DNA from: Miscanthus floridulus
Lineage: Eukaryota; Streptophyta; Magnoliopsida; Poales; Poaceae
Assembly: GCF_019320115.1 (NCBI RefSeq)
Contig: NC_089582.1
Coordinates: 116,752,637-116,816,636, forward strand
Direction of reading: 5' to 3'
Length of the DNA: 64,000 bases
In this document: positions 48,140 through 58,592 of the stretch, one piece after another
Position numbering within the stretch: position 1 is the first letter of the stretch
Layout: each line of letters starts with the position of its first letter
Made by a program: the position numbers and the translations under genes
Notes under the pieces: model-generated
Told to the model about the DNA's origin: nothing
What the model saw: only the letters and a program-made list of their open reading frames with translations
Database searches by the model: none

Positions 48140-48970
48140 TGTTGGATTTAGGCCCATGTTTGGCCTAATCTGAAAATTCCAAAGCATGCACAACCTATAG
48201 TCCCATATTGCTAATTCAAGGAGAGGTTGCCTTGCTTAAATATGGGAGTCTCCTCTCTATGCAAAATAGGTGAAAATGAGAGAGAAGGAGACTGTTGCTA
48301 CACGCACGCGCAGCTCGCGCGCATTTTTCGCGTGAAAAATCGCGTGACTTGTGACTTGCGACGAGCGCGACGCGTACGTGTACAGCAGGCTATTATTTGT
48401 GCAGTTTCTATTTTTTATGCTGAGCGTAATGGCGCTTCAATGTGATTGAAACTGCCGTTTTAAACAGTAATAAGGTGTGTCAGTTTCTGCTGTTTGATTG
48501 CAGCATTTTCTGTCATTAAATTGGGCAGTTTTACTGCTTGATGAAGGGAATTGATGCACTATGAAGGCCTATAAAACCAGGAGACGTCCTGGTTGAAGGG
48601 TACGGATTCACACGCTCACCTTCCCACTCGCTGTGCTGAGATTCTCGCTGCTGCGCCTCGTCGACCTTTGAGTTCGGCGTGCACCGGACTTGAAGAGAGC
48701 GGGATCTCCGAAACCACTGCCGCGAGACTCCTGCACGGGGCGGCAATCAGGTTTTTGGGCAGCGTCTACACGCGACCGCTTGGTGATCTGCAACATCTAC
48801 TTCAACACGTTCGACTACGTTTTGCGCGGGATCATTGAGTAATTTCCTTGCGCAATCCTGTTCTAGTCAATATGTTGCCTGTTTACTTGTGTTATGTGCT
48901 TGCATCATTTTTTATATATGAGTTTTTCCTCCAAACAAAATCTGGAATGTATATTAGGCATTTATTTCCA
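48140..48970 (+). repeat. 5' LTR of the Copia element
   Basis: 830-831 bp; TATAAAACC at about 48570 is the probable promoter, giving a transcript start near 48600. A motif-rich stretch of CGCG and ACGTG-like words (48300-48385) lies in U3. Confidence 0.92.
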
Positions 48971-49013
48971 ACATTCCAAAAACCTGATTGTGCCTATTTC
49001 TATGATCTAGCAA

Positions 49014-49242
49014 TGGCAAATAATGCATCTGATGCCATGAAACCTGAGAGGTTTGGAGGTGAGAACTTCCGCAGATGGCAGACAAGGGCCAAGTTTTGGC
49101 TCATGTCATTGGGGCTGTGGTGGGTGATATACCCTGTGTTTCCCATCACAGAGGAACAGACCATGTAGTTTGAGAATGCGAATAACACCGCATTGGGCTG
49201 CATCCTCACCATTTTGGCGGATCAACTCTATGAAAGCTGAAT
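49014..49242 (+). pseudogene. Copia gag, N-terminal part, interrupted
   Basis: Starts MANNASDAMKPERFGGENF and continues as a gag capsid N-terminus, but meets a TAG at about 49169 and a frame change just before 49243, after which gag resumes in the large frame. The gap between LTR and ATG is only about 43 bp. Confidence 0.75.
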
Positions 49243-52200
49243 ATGAATTACTCATCGGCCACCATGCTGTGGGAGGATTTGGAGCAAAAATATGCAGAAG
49301 CCGAAGCCGGTCGCTGGCTGTATGTATGCGAAAAGTTCTTTGATTTCAGCATGGACAGTGCTAAATCAATTGTAACTCAAGCACACGACCTCCAGCTTCT
49401 GGTTGGCGAGATTGCACATTTGGGATGTGCTTTACCTCCAAAGTTTGTTGCAGCAGCGATTGTTGCTAAACTTCCTGCAGAGTGGCGTGATTTTGCTACA
49501 GCTCTGAAGCACAAAAGAGAAGAGATTTCTATTGAAGATCTCATTGCAGCTCTTGATGTGGAAGAGAAGGCAAGGGCAAAAGATGTGCAGGTGAAGAACG
49601 TGCAGAACAGTGCCAATTTTGTTCAAAACAAGAAACAATTTAACAAGAAGAAGGGTCCCAAGGCGAATAAGGTTACTAGCTTTAAAAAGAAGAAAACAGA
49701 GAAGAAAACAGAGAAGAAGGATCTGAAGAATCTCACCTGTTTTGTGTGCGGTAATCCTGGTCACTTTGCCAAGGATTGTCCCGACCGCAAGGATAGGACC
49801 ACTGAACTGAGCAAAAAGTTCACTAATGTGACCATTGGCGAGGCCTCGACTTCAGGAGGGTACGGTAAATCTCCTGTTGTTTATTCTGCATTTCAGTCTA
49901 TCGACTGGTGGGTTGATACTGGTGCAAATGTTCACGTGTGTTCTGATGCTTCCTTGTTTTCTTCATATCAGGCAGCAGGGACTTCCAGCGTCCTAATGGG
50001 AAACGGAACGCGTGCTTCTGTTCTTGGTGTTGGTACGGTAGATCTGAAGCTCACTTCAGGGAAAACCATCCAATTGAAGAATGTCCAGCACGCACCTGCG
50101 ATAAACAAGAACCTGCTGAGTGGGTCTCTCCTGTGTAGGAGTGGTTATAAGCTAGTATTCGAGTCGAATAAAGTTGTAGTGTCTAAATTTGGGGCTTTTA
50201 TAGGAAAAGGCTATGACAGCGGAGGCTTGTTCCGCCTAAGTACTATGGATTCTTGTTATAGTTTGAATATTACTACTGGTTTGAATAAAAATTCTGCTGA
50301 TGTATGGCATTCGAGGTTCTGTCATGTTGGTTTTGATACAATTGCTAGAATGTCCAGATCTGAGTTAATTCCTAAATGTGACATAGTCAAGAATTCTAAG
50401 TGCCAAACTTGTGTGCAAGCAAAACAACCTCGAAAACCTTTTAAGGCATTAGAGTCTGAGAAGAATCTGGCACCACTAGATTTGATCCATTCTGATTTAT
50501 GTGAGATGAATGGTGTTTTGACTAAAGGAGGAAAAAAGTATTTTCTTACTTTTATTGATGATGCAACACGTTACTGTTATGTTTACTTGCTGAAGTCTAA
50601 GGATGAAGCGCTGAACTATTTTAGAATATATAAGGCAGAGGTTGAGAACCAGTTAGAAAAGAAGATTAAGAGACTTAGAGATGATCGGGGAGGAGAGTAT
50701 ATCTCTAATGATTTTTCTAATTTCTGTTCTGAGCATGGGATTATCCATGAATTTACACCACCCTATTCACCACAATCAAATGGTGTAGCTGAGAGGAAAA
50801 ACCGGTCACTTACAGATTTGGTGAACGCCTTATTAGAGAGTGCCGGTATGCCAAAGATGTGGTGGGGGGAAGCAATCTTGACTGTAAATTTTGTGCTCAA
50901 TAGAGTTATCACCAAGAGAAGTGACATAACTCCATACGAGGCATGGAGGGGCAGAAAACCCAATGTTAGCTTTCTGCGAACATGGGGATGTTTGGCGAAA
51001 GTCAACATTCCAGAGCCGAAGAAAAGGAAACTTGGGCCAAAAACAGTCGATTGTATTTTTATAGGATACGCTCAGAATAGTCCTGCCTATAGATTCTTGG
51101 TAGTTAAATCCGATACTCCAGAGATTATAGTAGATACAATAATGGAGTCTAAGGATGTTACTTTCTTTGAGGATATCTTTCCTATGAGACCAAGTAGCAG
51201 TACTTTAGAAAATCTGGATGCAACCATTCCTAACTCTGAACAAGTTGAGAACATACCTCTGCGAGAGAATAATGAGGAGGATAACAATTCAGACATCACT
51301 CCGCGCAGGAGTAAGAGACAAAAGGTTCAGAAATCTTTTGGAGATGACTTTATTGTATATCTTGTGGATGACGTGCCTACGACTCTGGCTGATGCTTATG
51401 CGTCTTCGGATGCTGACTATTGGAAAGAGGCAGTCCGTAGCGAGATGGACTCCATCATGACAAATGAGACTTGGGAAATCACTGAACGTCCTGTTGGGTG
51501 CAAACCTATTGGATGTAAGTGGATTTTCAAGAAAAAGATGAGACCAGATGGCACGATTGAAAAATATAAAGCGAGGCTTGTGGCCAAAGGCTTTACCCAG
51601 AAAGAAGGAGAAGATTATTTTGACACCTATTCACCTGTGGCCAGGTTAACCACCATTAGGGTGCTCATTGCATTAGCTGCTTCCTATGGTCTACACATTC
51701 ATCAAATGGATGTAAAGACAGCTTTTCTTAACGGAGAGTTGGAGGAAGAAATCTATATGGAGCAACCTGATGGTTTTGTGGCTAAGGGACAGGAGGGTAA
51801 AGTTTGCAGATTGTTAAAATCATTATATGGCCTAAAACAAGCACCCAAACAATGGCATGAAAAATTTGATCAAACCTTAACTTCTGCTGGTTTTGTTGTA
51901 AACGAAGCAGATAAGTGTGTATACTATCGCCATGGTGGGGGTCAAACAGTGATCTTGTGCTTGTATGTGGATGATATACTCATATTTGGGACTAACACTG
52001 CCGTGATTGACGAGGTCAAATCATTCTTATCTTCATGCTTCGACATGAAGGATTTGGGTGAAGCAAGTGTTATCCTGAATATTAAGTTGATCAAAAATGA
52101 GAATGGGATTATTCTAAATCAATCTCATTATGTGGAAAAAATACTGTGTCGCTTTGGCTTTGAGAATGCCAAAGTATCCCCTACGCCCTATGATGCTAGT

Positions 52201-52914
52201 GTAAAGCTAAGGACAAATAAAGGCGAAGGGTTGGACCATTTGAGATATTCACAAATAATTGGGTCCCTCTTGTATCTTGCTGGTGCAACACGTCCCGATA
52301 TATCTTTTGCTGTGAGCAAATTAAGTCGTTTTACTTCTAATCCAGGGAAGGATCATTGGGATGCACTGGAGAGAGTGCTACGTTACCTGAGAGGTACAAT
52401 CGAATATGGAATTCACTATACTGGTTATCCATCTGTATTGGAAGGATATAGTGATTCCAACTGGATTTCTGATGCAGATGCAATTAAAGCCACGAGTGGC
52501 TATGTGTTTACACTAGCAGGTGCTGCAGTTACCTGGAGGTCATGTAAACAGACCATTTTGACGCGGTCGACCATGGAAGCTGAGCTTGTAGCACTTGACA
52601 CGGCTACCGTTGAGGCCGAGTGGCTAAGAGAGCTACTCATGGACTTGCCACTGGTAGAGAAACCAGTTCCGGCAATCCTTATATACTGTGACAACCAAAC
52701 GGTACTGATCAAAGTTACGAGTACTAAGGATAATTCGAAGTCCTCGAGACATGTGAAGCGGAGGCTTAAATCTGTTAGAAAGCTAAAAAACTCCGGAGTA
52801 ATTGCTGTGAATTATATTCGCAGTGAGAAAAATCTAGCAGATCCCTTTACAAAAGGGCTTGCACGGACAGCGATTTCTGTTGCAAACATGGACATGGGGT
52901 TGAGACCCATTTAG
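49243..52914 (+). CDS. Copia gag C-terminus and pol polyprotein, 1223 aa open frame
   Basis: Order by approximate residue: rest of gag capsid (1-130); Lys-rich linker; CCHC zinc knuckle [14 protein letters not shown] (about 166); aspartic protease [14 protein letters not shown] (about 222); pre-integrase block [16 protein letters not shown] (about 355); integrase core with [25 protein letters not shown] and [13 protein letters not shown] (about 410-520); RT with [30 protein letters not shown] and LYVDDILIF (about 750-915); RNase H with [17 protein letters not shown] and YCDNQTV (about 1070-1150). All catalytic motifs look intact. The first Met is within gag, because the true gag start lies upstream behind a stop and a frameshift; so the frame is not expected to be translated normally. 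Confidence 0.9.
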   Translation: MNYSSATMLWEDLEQKYAEAEAGRWLYVCEKFFDFSMDSAKSIVTQAHDLQLLVGEIAHLGCALPPKFVAAAIVAKLPAEWRDFATALKHKREEISIEDLIAALDVEEKARAKDVQVKNVQNSANFVQNKKQFNKKKGPKANKVTSFKKKKTEKKTEKKDLKNLTCFVCGNPGHFAKDCPDRKDRTTELSKKFTNVTIGEASTSGGYGKSPVVYSAFQSIDWWVDTGANVHVCSDASLFSSYQAAGTSSVLMGNGTRASVLGVGTVDLKLTSGKTIQLKNVQHAPAINKNLLSGSLLCRSGYKLVFESNKVVVSKFGAFIGKGYDSGGLFRLSTMDSCYSLNITTGLNKNSADVWHSRFCHVGFDTIARMSRSELIPKCDIVKNSKCQTCVQAKQPRKPFKALESEKNLAPLDLIHSDLCEMNGVLTKGGKKYFLTFIDDATRYCYVYLLKSKDEALNYFRIYKAEVENQLEKKIKRLRDDRGGEYISNDFSNFCSEHGIIHEFTPPYSPQSNGVAERKNRSLTDLVNALLESAGMPKMWWGEAILTVNFVLNRVITKRSDITPYEAWRGRKPNVSFLRTWGCLAKVNIPEPKKRKLGPKTVDCIFIGYAQNSPAYRFLVVKSDTPEIIVDTIMESKDVTFFEDIFPMRPSSSTLENLDATIPNSEQVENIPLRENNEEDNNSDITPRRSKRQKVQKSFGDDFIVYLVDDVPTTLADAYASSDADYWKEAVRSEMDSIMTNETWEITERPVGCKPIGCKWIFKKKMRPDGTIEKYKARLVAKGFTQKEGEDYFDTYSPVARLTTIRVLIALAASYGLHIHQMDVKTAFLNGELEEEIYMEQPDGFVAKGQEGKVCRLLKSLYGLKQAPKQWHEKFDQTLTSAGFVVNEADKCVYYRHGGGQTVILCLYVDDILIFGTNTAVIDEVKSFLSSCFDMKDLGEASVILNIKLIKNENGIILNQSHYVEKILCRFGFENAKVSPTPYDASVKLRTNKGEGLDHLRYSQIIGSLLYLAGATRPDISFAVSKLSRFTSNPGKDHWDALERVLRYLRGTIEYGIHYTGYPSVLEGYSDSNWISDADAIKATSGYVFTLAGAAVTWRSCKQTILTRSTMEAELVALDTATVEAEWLRELLMDLPLVEKPVPAILIYCDNQTVLIKVTSTKDNSKSSRHVKRRLKSVRKLKNSGVIAVNYIRSEKNLADPFTKGLARTAISVANMDMGLRPI

Positions 52915-53460
52915 TTGCAAAGTAATGGCAACTCATTTCCTTTGATAGGAGATCCCTGATTTGGAAAATGAGAAAAACAAGTTACTGTTGTAACAGGGAG
53001 TACAGATTGTTAAAATAAGAATAATAATAAAAAAAATTACCCATGTACCATGAAATGTACTCTCTTCTGTATGGAAGGCTGGCTATTATGCCTTAATGTA
53101 TTCTAGTGTCCACCGAGGGAAAAGGTATCGTCCTACAGGATACCTAAAATGAATACACCTATGTGAGCTAAACTGTTAGGTCGTAGTTCATGAGAGTGGG
53201 GTACTCTTTGGAAAGCTCCTGAAAAGATCGAGGAGCAAGACCTTTAAAAGCTCCGTTTGGACTTGGCGTTCTTGCAGCCTAGTACCAGTTGGATCTTCAA
53301 GAGAAATCTGACAGCAAAAAGCTATGAATTCAAGGCTTAGTCCATTCACAAGCTGCTGGAAGATGGACCTGGTTGATCTAGGTGTAAGTTCAACCCGTAC
53401 GGGACTTATACTGAAAATCTGGTATATATAAAGAATGTTCAGTACAGCAGCTTTGGAATT

Positions 53461-53470
53461 GGTGGGGGAT
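53461..53470 (+). other. Polypurine tract of the Copia element
   Basis: GGTGGGGGAT directly precedes the 3' LTR start TGTTGG. The 546 bp between the pol stop and this tract are noncoding. Confidence 0.75.
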
Positions 53471-54300
53471 TGTTGGATTTAGGCCCATGTTTGGCCTAAT
53501 CTGAAAATTCCAAAGCATGCACAACCTATAGTCCCATATTGCTAATTCAAGGAGAGGTTGCCTTGCTTAAATATGGGAGTCTCCTCTCTATGCAAAATAG
53601 GTGAAAATGAGAGAGAAGGAGACTGTTGCTACACGCACGCGCAGCTCGCGCGCATTTTTCGCGTGAAAAATCGCGTGACTTGTGACTTGCGACGAGCGCG
53701 ACGCGTACGTGTACAGCAGGCTATTATTTGTGCAGTTTCTATTTTTTATGCTGAGCGTAATGGCGCTTCAATGTGATTGAAACTGCCGTTTTAAACAGTA
53801 ATAAGGTGTGTCAGTTTCTGCTGTTTGATTGCAGCATTTTCTGTCATTAAATTGGGCAGTTTTACTGCTTGATGAAGGGAATTGATGCACTATGAAGGCC
53901 TATAAAACCAGGAGACGTCCTGGTTGAAGGGTACGGATTCACACGCTCACCTTCCCACTCGCTGTGCTGAGATTCTCGCTGCTGCGCCTCGTCGACCTTT
54001 GAGTTCGGCGTGCACCGGACTTGAAGAGAGCGGGATCTCCGAAACCACTGCCGCGAGACTCCTGCACGGGGCGGCAATCAGGTTTTTGGGCAGCGTCTAC
54101 ACGCGACCGCTTGGTGATCTGCAACATCTACTTCAACACGTTCGACTACGTTTTGCGCGGGATCATTGAGTAATTTCCTTGCGCAATCCTGTTCTAGTCA
54201 ATATGTTGCCTGTTTACTTGTGTTATGTGCTTGCATCATTTTTTATATATGAGTTTTTCCTCCAAACAAAATCTGGAATGTATATTAGGCATTTATTTCA
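53471..54300 (+). repeat. 3' LTR of the Copia element
   Basis: Offset 5331 bp from the 5' LTR and apparently identical over its length. It is followed by the CTGGG duplication. Confidence 0.92.
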
Positions 54301-55081
54301 CTGGGTGCACCACATCTCCGGGGCCTTCACAGTTCCGGTGATCGCCGATTTCATGATCGTCTGGCGAAGGCTGCAGGACGTGCAGCTCGTGCCGGGGTCG
54401 CCGGACATCTTTCGGTGGAGGTTCACAGCGGACGGATCCTACTCGTCAGCTTCAGCCTATGGAGCCATGTTCCTCGGCTCCTCAAGACCACTGGGCGCAA
54501 AGGAAATCTGGAAGACGGCAGCTCCGCCGCGAGTGCGCTTCTTCTTCTGGCTGGTCATGCACGGCAGGTGCTGGACGGCGGAGCGGCGTTTCCGGCATGG
54601 ACTTCAGGACTCAAATGTCTGCATCATCTGCGATCAACTGCCAGAAACAATGGACCACCTGATCCTTGGCTGCGCTTTCAGTAGAGAAATTTGGGACATC
54701 CTGCTGTCCAAACTTCAGCTCCAGGATGTCCTGATCGTTCAAGAGGAGAGGGTGCTTGAGTGGTGGTTGAGAAGCCGGAAGTTGCTGCACAAACACTTGC
54801 GCAAGGGATTCGATTCTCTCTTCATCCTCGTTATAGGTGGACTAACGCGAGGACATTCAATGACAAGTCCACTACCCCAAGTCGTTTGGCGCTGGTAGTT
54901 CAGGATGGGGCGAATGAGTAGTGCCTGGCGGGCTACAGGCACTTACTGCCATTGCTAACGCTTCTGTGATGTCGTTGGGCTTCTTAGGTCGCTTTTTCAT
55001 TTCCATGTAATCACAATCGCGTGGTGCCCGGCGGCCGTACCGCTTAATGAATGCCTTGCAAGATGCACGTTCGAGAAAAAA
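54301..55081 (+). pseudogene. LINE ORF2 piece 4: zinc-binding C-terminus and 3' end
   Basis: Continues the LINE frame after the Copia element: FRWRFTADGSYSSASAYGAM, WKTAAPPRVRFFFWLVMHGR, then CIICDQLPETMDHLILGC (zf-RVT Cys/His pattern) and FSREIWDILL. A frame change near 54825-54835 separates this from the terminal codons that read NARTFNDKS and LALVVQDGANE. A noncoding tail follows to a short A-run near 55073-55080. Confidence 0.85.
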
Positions 55082-55369
55082 CGTATTATCAAAAGATAAG
55101 TTTTGAACGTTACAGCCTACTGGAGGATGAAACAACAGTCCGCAGTGAACCCCACTAGACATTCTTTGGGCCATTATAGCAAAGGATATTGATTGATTGC
55201 TTTATGAGAAAAGGTATTGATTCCTCTCGGAGAAAAAAAAAACCCAGCAGCAAAATGGGCAATACAGTAGTAATGTGTAATGTTCGTAGCATGCATATGC
55301 ACTTCCAATAACTTTTTTCATTTTAACAAAATACACTTACAAGATATATGCTCGCGATGCGCTCACATG
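55082..55369. other. No gene seen
   Basis: AT-rich spacer between the LINE end and the small minus-strand gene. As that gene is read leftwards, this stretch would contain its 3' untranslated region. Confidence 0.4.
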
Positions 55370-55711
55370 CTAGAGAACTACAGGTTCCTGCACGTGCACG
55401 CTGCTGAACCTCAGAGACCTGGACAACCCACGCCCGTCGCCGGCCGTCGGCTCGTCGCTGTCGTCGTCATCGCGCAAGAGATGGATCTCATCGGCCAGCG
55501 AACGCGGGACAACGAAGCGGCAGCTCTGGCTCTGAGGACGGTGGCCGCCGCCGGCGGCGTACCGCTGCTCCGGCGGCTGCCGCTCCCGCATTTGAGAAGG
55601 AGGAGGAGAGCCGCCGGGGGAGGACATGAGGTCGTAGTGCATCGTCCTTCTCGTTGCCCTCCGCTTCTTGATCGCGCCGTAGACGAAAGGGATGAGCCCC
55701 TCCATCCTCAT
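55370..55711 (-). CDS. Small basic/acidic plant protein beginning MRMEGLIPF, about 113 aa
   Basis: The N-terminus MEGLIPFVYGAIKKRR resembles a family of small uncharacterised plant proteins that start MEGLIPF. A variable Pro/Ser/Arg-rich middle leads to FVVPRSLADEIHLLRDDDDS and a C-terminal tail ending EPVVL. I start it at 55711 (MRMEGLIPF) or 55705 (MEGLIPF) because family members begin there. The frame stays open to 55855, but the extra residues look like an untranslated leader. A TATA-like CCTATAAGAAACC lies at about 55912-55924 in the right orientation. Function unknown; no membrane segment or catalytic motif seen. Confidence 0.6.
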   Translation of the reverse strand: MRMEGLIPFVYGAIKKRRATRRTMHYDLMSSPGGSPPPSQMRERQPPEQRYAAGGGHRPQSQSCRFVVPRSLADEIHLLRDDDDSDEPTAGDGRGLSRSLRFSSVHVQEPVVL

Positions 55712-55855
55712 CTCGCAGCGATGACCCGCTCGCGCACCCCCGGCCCCCGGCCCCCGGCCCGTGCAAAGCACAGGCGATCGAGCAGCGGATGCGGATCGAG
55801 CTAGGAGGTGTAGATTTTCTTTCCTGAATGAATCGACGACGAAGCACTGATGCAC

Positions 55856-56532
55856 AACAGTCGTCGATCGCTTCTAATTCATAGCTCTGAGGAAATATGG
55901 GGGCATTGTAGGGTTTCTTATAGGACACGCAGAACCAGAAAGGGTGTGCTAGAGTTCGATTTCCAGTTAGACGCACTGACGGACTGACCAGCAGCATGTT
56001 GGCCGTCGTCTGGCGGCTTTCGATATTTTGCATTAGTATATGCGCTAACTGCCACATGGAGATAGATAGACGTGCATGTACCTGCAGCGTTCGTACCTGC
56101 ATAAGGCACATTCAATCATCGAGAAAACAAAGAATAAACAAAATATATATGCTTCACACATGCACTTTTGTATTGATCAGTATTTGGCTTTTCAGCACCT
56201 TCTACGATTCTGCATGCCACAACTCTTCTTATATATATGTGTACTTTCATGTTTCATCAAATTAAATGATACAGAGTTAGCCACCGGCTAGCAGTTAGTA
56301 CATGTCGCTACTCGCGAGCACAGGTCCTCTGAAGTCTCTGAACCATACATTATCAGCACAGAGCGTACAGGTACAATCCAACCATTTTTCAAAAAGAAAA
56401 AGATAAATCTAATATGGGGACAGATTTATATGATATTAACGTCAAAAAAAATCTATATGATATTTTCCATCTCAACCTCTGAATTGAATAAGAATGTTTA
56501 TAACCACAGCATGATACTTTTTGTTTCATTAA
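55856..56532. other. Promoter side of the small gene; no other gene seen
   Basis: Contains the probable TATA element of the minus-strand gene (about 55912-55924) and AT-rich intergenic DNA with some TATATATG runs. Open frames are short and lack recognisable domains. Confidence 0.45.
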
Positions 56533-56891
56533 GGGGCTGTTTGGATTTTGAAGGAATTGGAATCTACTTAATGGATTAGACAATTTGGTTTGGATTTTTT
56601 TGACATTCCATAACTTTCCCAAGTTCACATATAAGCATATCTCAAATTCATAGGGTGGGAGATGAAAATTAATTCTATAGATCACCATGATATATTTCTA
56701 CTCTCTAACTTATAGCTAGCACGCTCTTCAACTCACTTCTTTACATTAGAAATACAACATATAAGTATCTCCCTTGTATGTTTAATAATAATATATAAAT
56801 ATATTCCATATACAACCATATTAACTTAATTAATCTTTGCCTAAATTATAATTATTAGAATAAATTTAATTCTAAGGATCCAAATAGGTCC
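56533..56891. mobile_element. Tourist-like (PIF/Harbinger) MITE, 359 bp
   Basis: Starts GGGGCTGTTTGGATTTTG and ends AAGGATCCAAATAGGTCC (inverse GGACCTATTTGGATCC), flanked by TAA on both sides (56530-56532 and 56892-56894). AT-rich interior, noncoding. Confidence 0.75.
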
Positions 56892-56894
56892 TAA

Positions 56895-57415
56895 TGTAAT
56901 CGTCGATCACTCCAGGGAACACATTCTGGTTTCTCTCTCTCTCTTGTACTGAACATCTTCGTTAATCTATATATGTAACATGTAAGGATATTATATTAGT
57001 CCAGTTCAATTCTACAACACGTTTTTAAGAAAAAGATTAGGAATTCAATTTAACTATTGCTTGTATCTATTCCCCATGTCCAAAATTTAGTTCATTTTGG
57101 TTTGTTCTAAATCAAATTTCTTTAACTCTTCCCAATTTTATAGAAAAATCCACCAGCACCTACAACATCGAATGAGTTCTTTTATTAAATTCTTCATGAA
57201 ACATGTTTTCATACTGTATTTATTTGAACTTGTAGATGTTATTATGTTACATTTAAATTAAAAATATTCAAAAAGATGTTGTTATATTGTCCTAAAAATC
57301 AAAAATAGAAATAATTGACTTAGAACGAAGCCACGATGAACTAGTATAATTTAAAACCGAAGAAATAGATTTCTTATATGATTGTACTTCCTCTGTCATA
57401 AATGTAATTAAGGGT
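56895..57415. other. Intergenic AT-rich DNA, no gene seen
   Basis: Includes a short TCTCTCTCTCTCTC run near 56935. No open frame or repeat of note. Confidence 0.5.
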
Positions 57416-57419
57416 TAAC

Positions 57420-57888
57420 TAGATCCAGTCCCAGTGAGAGTTTCATCATAATTTTATTTGCATTTAATAAGCTATCACATAAGCGTTTTTGATGATGTCA
57501 AAGTGTTTTTAAGAAGAGATAGAAGAAGTGAGTTTCATGGGGATAAAACTCTCTTGGCACGATTACCAACTCTCTACGAGTCATGAAATTAAACGTCTAT
57601 GAAACCATAGAATGAAACTTGCCATTGAGAGTGAGTATTTCATTTCATTCTATATGACATGGCAGTCTTTGAAAAAACAACACCATGAACCCCCTCACTG
57701 ATACTGGTGTTTCATAGACATTTAATTTCACCACTCACAGAGAGTTGGTAATCGTGCCAATAGAGATTCATCTAGATGAAACTCAGTTCTTCTCTCCCTT
57801 CTTAAAAATAGTCATGTCATCAAAACACCTGATAGACTATTAAATGCAAATGAAACTGGTATAAAACTCTTCTGAAATTGGCCTAAGT
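57420..57888. mobile_element. Foldback element with about 190-bp inverted arms
   Basis: The left arm (about 57425-57620) and right arm (about 57690-57885) are inverse copies: TTTGCATTTAATA on the left against TATTAAATGCAAAT on the right, and GGCACGATTACCAACTCTCT against its complement. The arms join at a short centre near 57650. Length and long terminal inverted repeats suggest a Mutator-like or other nonautonomous DNA element. No target duplication could be fixed and the superfamily is uncertain. Confidence 0.7.
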
Positions 57889-57927
57889 GCAATAATCGAC
57901 ATCACGTCCCCATGAGTCCATGACTAA

Positions 57928-58170
57928 GAGCAAGGCTAATAATATAGTCGGCTTGCTGGCTGTAAAGTTTCTTACAGCCTTCTCTCAGCCCACTCATACA
58001 GTAGTTAGCTTTTTACAGTTAATACATGGTCCACTTGTCTCTCTCACAGACTTTCTTGGTTCTTGTGCCCAAGCCGGCTGTAAGCTTACAGCCCGCTTCT
58101 CCTCTCTCTCCTCCCCTCTCTCCTCCACCTCAGCATTTAGTCGGCTTACAGCCTGCTATTATACTTGCTC
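57928..58170. mobile_element. MITE, 243 bp, TAA target duplication
   Basis: Starts GAGCAAGGCTAATA and ends TATTATACTTGCTC, with the inner inverted match GGCTGTAAG/CTTACAGCC. Flanked by TAA (57925-57927 and 58171-58173). The interior is CT-rich (58100-58130). It lies about 420 bp upstream of the COA5 start codon, so it may contribute promoter-distal sequence. Confidence 0.7.
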
Positions 58171-58344
58171 TAATACAATTTTTGACATTCCCGACCGGAC
58201 AAAATCACAGAAGGCCTGTTTCCAAGCCAATCATTTTGGACCGAACATCATCAACTGAATAAAAAAAACGGAGGGAGGTAAAAGATATGTTATCTGAAAT
58301 GGTAACAGTTGTTGCAGAGAAGGTACTGTTATACACGCAGGCCG

Positions 58345-58421
58345 AGCCCAGTTTAGGAGGCCGAACATCCCGAAGAACCGTTACTGTTAACAGGCTTATA
58401 GACATGCATTTGAAGAGCCCA
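58345..58421 (+). promoter_or_regulatory. COA5 promoter region with two site II-like elements
   Basis: AGCCCA, the complement of TGGGCT, occurs at 58345-58350 and 58416-58421. TGGGCY site II elements are known in promoters of plant nuclear genes for mitochondrial respiratory-chain proteins. No clear TATA box precedes the 5' leader (58440-58592), which fits the usual TATA-less layout of such genes. Confidence 0.5.
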
Positions 58422-58592
58422 ATCATAACGGATTTTGGCCCGGCCCGTCAAGCCGGCCGCCGGTAGGAGCGGAGGAGACGGCGTCTCGCCGCTCGCTTCG
58501 TTTCCGCCTTTCCCCTCCCGCAAGTCGCCGCCGGCTCGCAGTCGTGGGGGTTCTGGGGAATACGCGACGAGAGGGGCAGAATTGCAGGAGTG

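Larger units (their letters stand above)
48140..54300 (+). mobile_element. Copia LTR retrotransposon, nearly complete, 6.2 kb
   Basis: LTRs 48140-48969/48970 and 53471-54300 (830 bp) start TGTTGGATTTAGG; the right one ends TTTATTTCA. The 5-bp target duplication CTGGG is exact (48135-48139 and 54301-54305). The two LTRs show no difference I could see by eye except at the last bases of the left one (TTTCCA against TTTCA). The gene order protease-integrase-RT-RNase H is the Copia order. It is the youngest datable insertion in the window. The gag start is broken and no ordinary primer-binding site was found. Confidence 0.95.
22852..55081 (+). mobile_element. 5'-truncated LINE (L1-type) serving as host for nested insertions
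   Basis: About 2.9 kb of LINE sequence is spread over four pieces: 22852-23770, 24662-25135, 47192-48139 and 54301-55081. It encodes the end of the endonuclease, a complete but broken reverse transcriptase and the C-terminal zinc-binding domain. Each of the three interruptions has an exact target duplication, and the LINE codons run on across each junction when the insert and one duplication copy are ignored. The 3' end is placed near a short A-run at about 55073. The LINE's own target duplication was not found. Confidence 0.85.
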
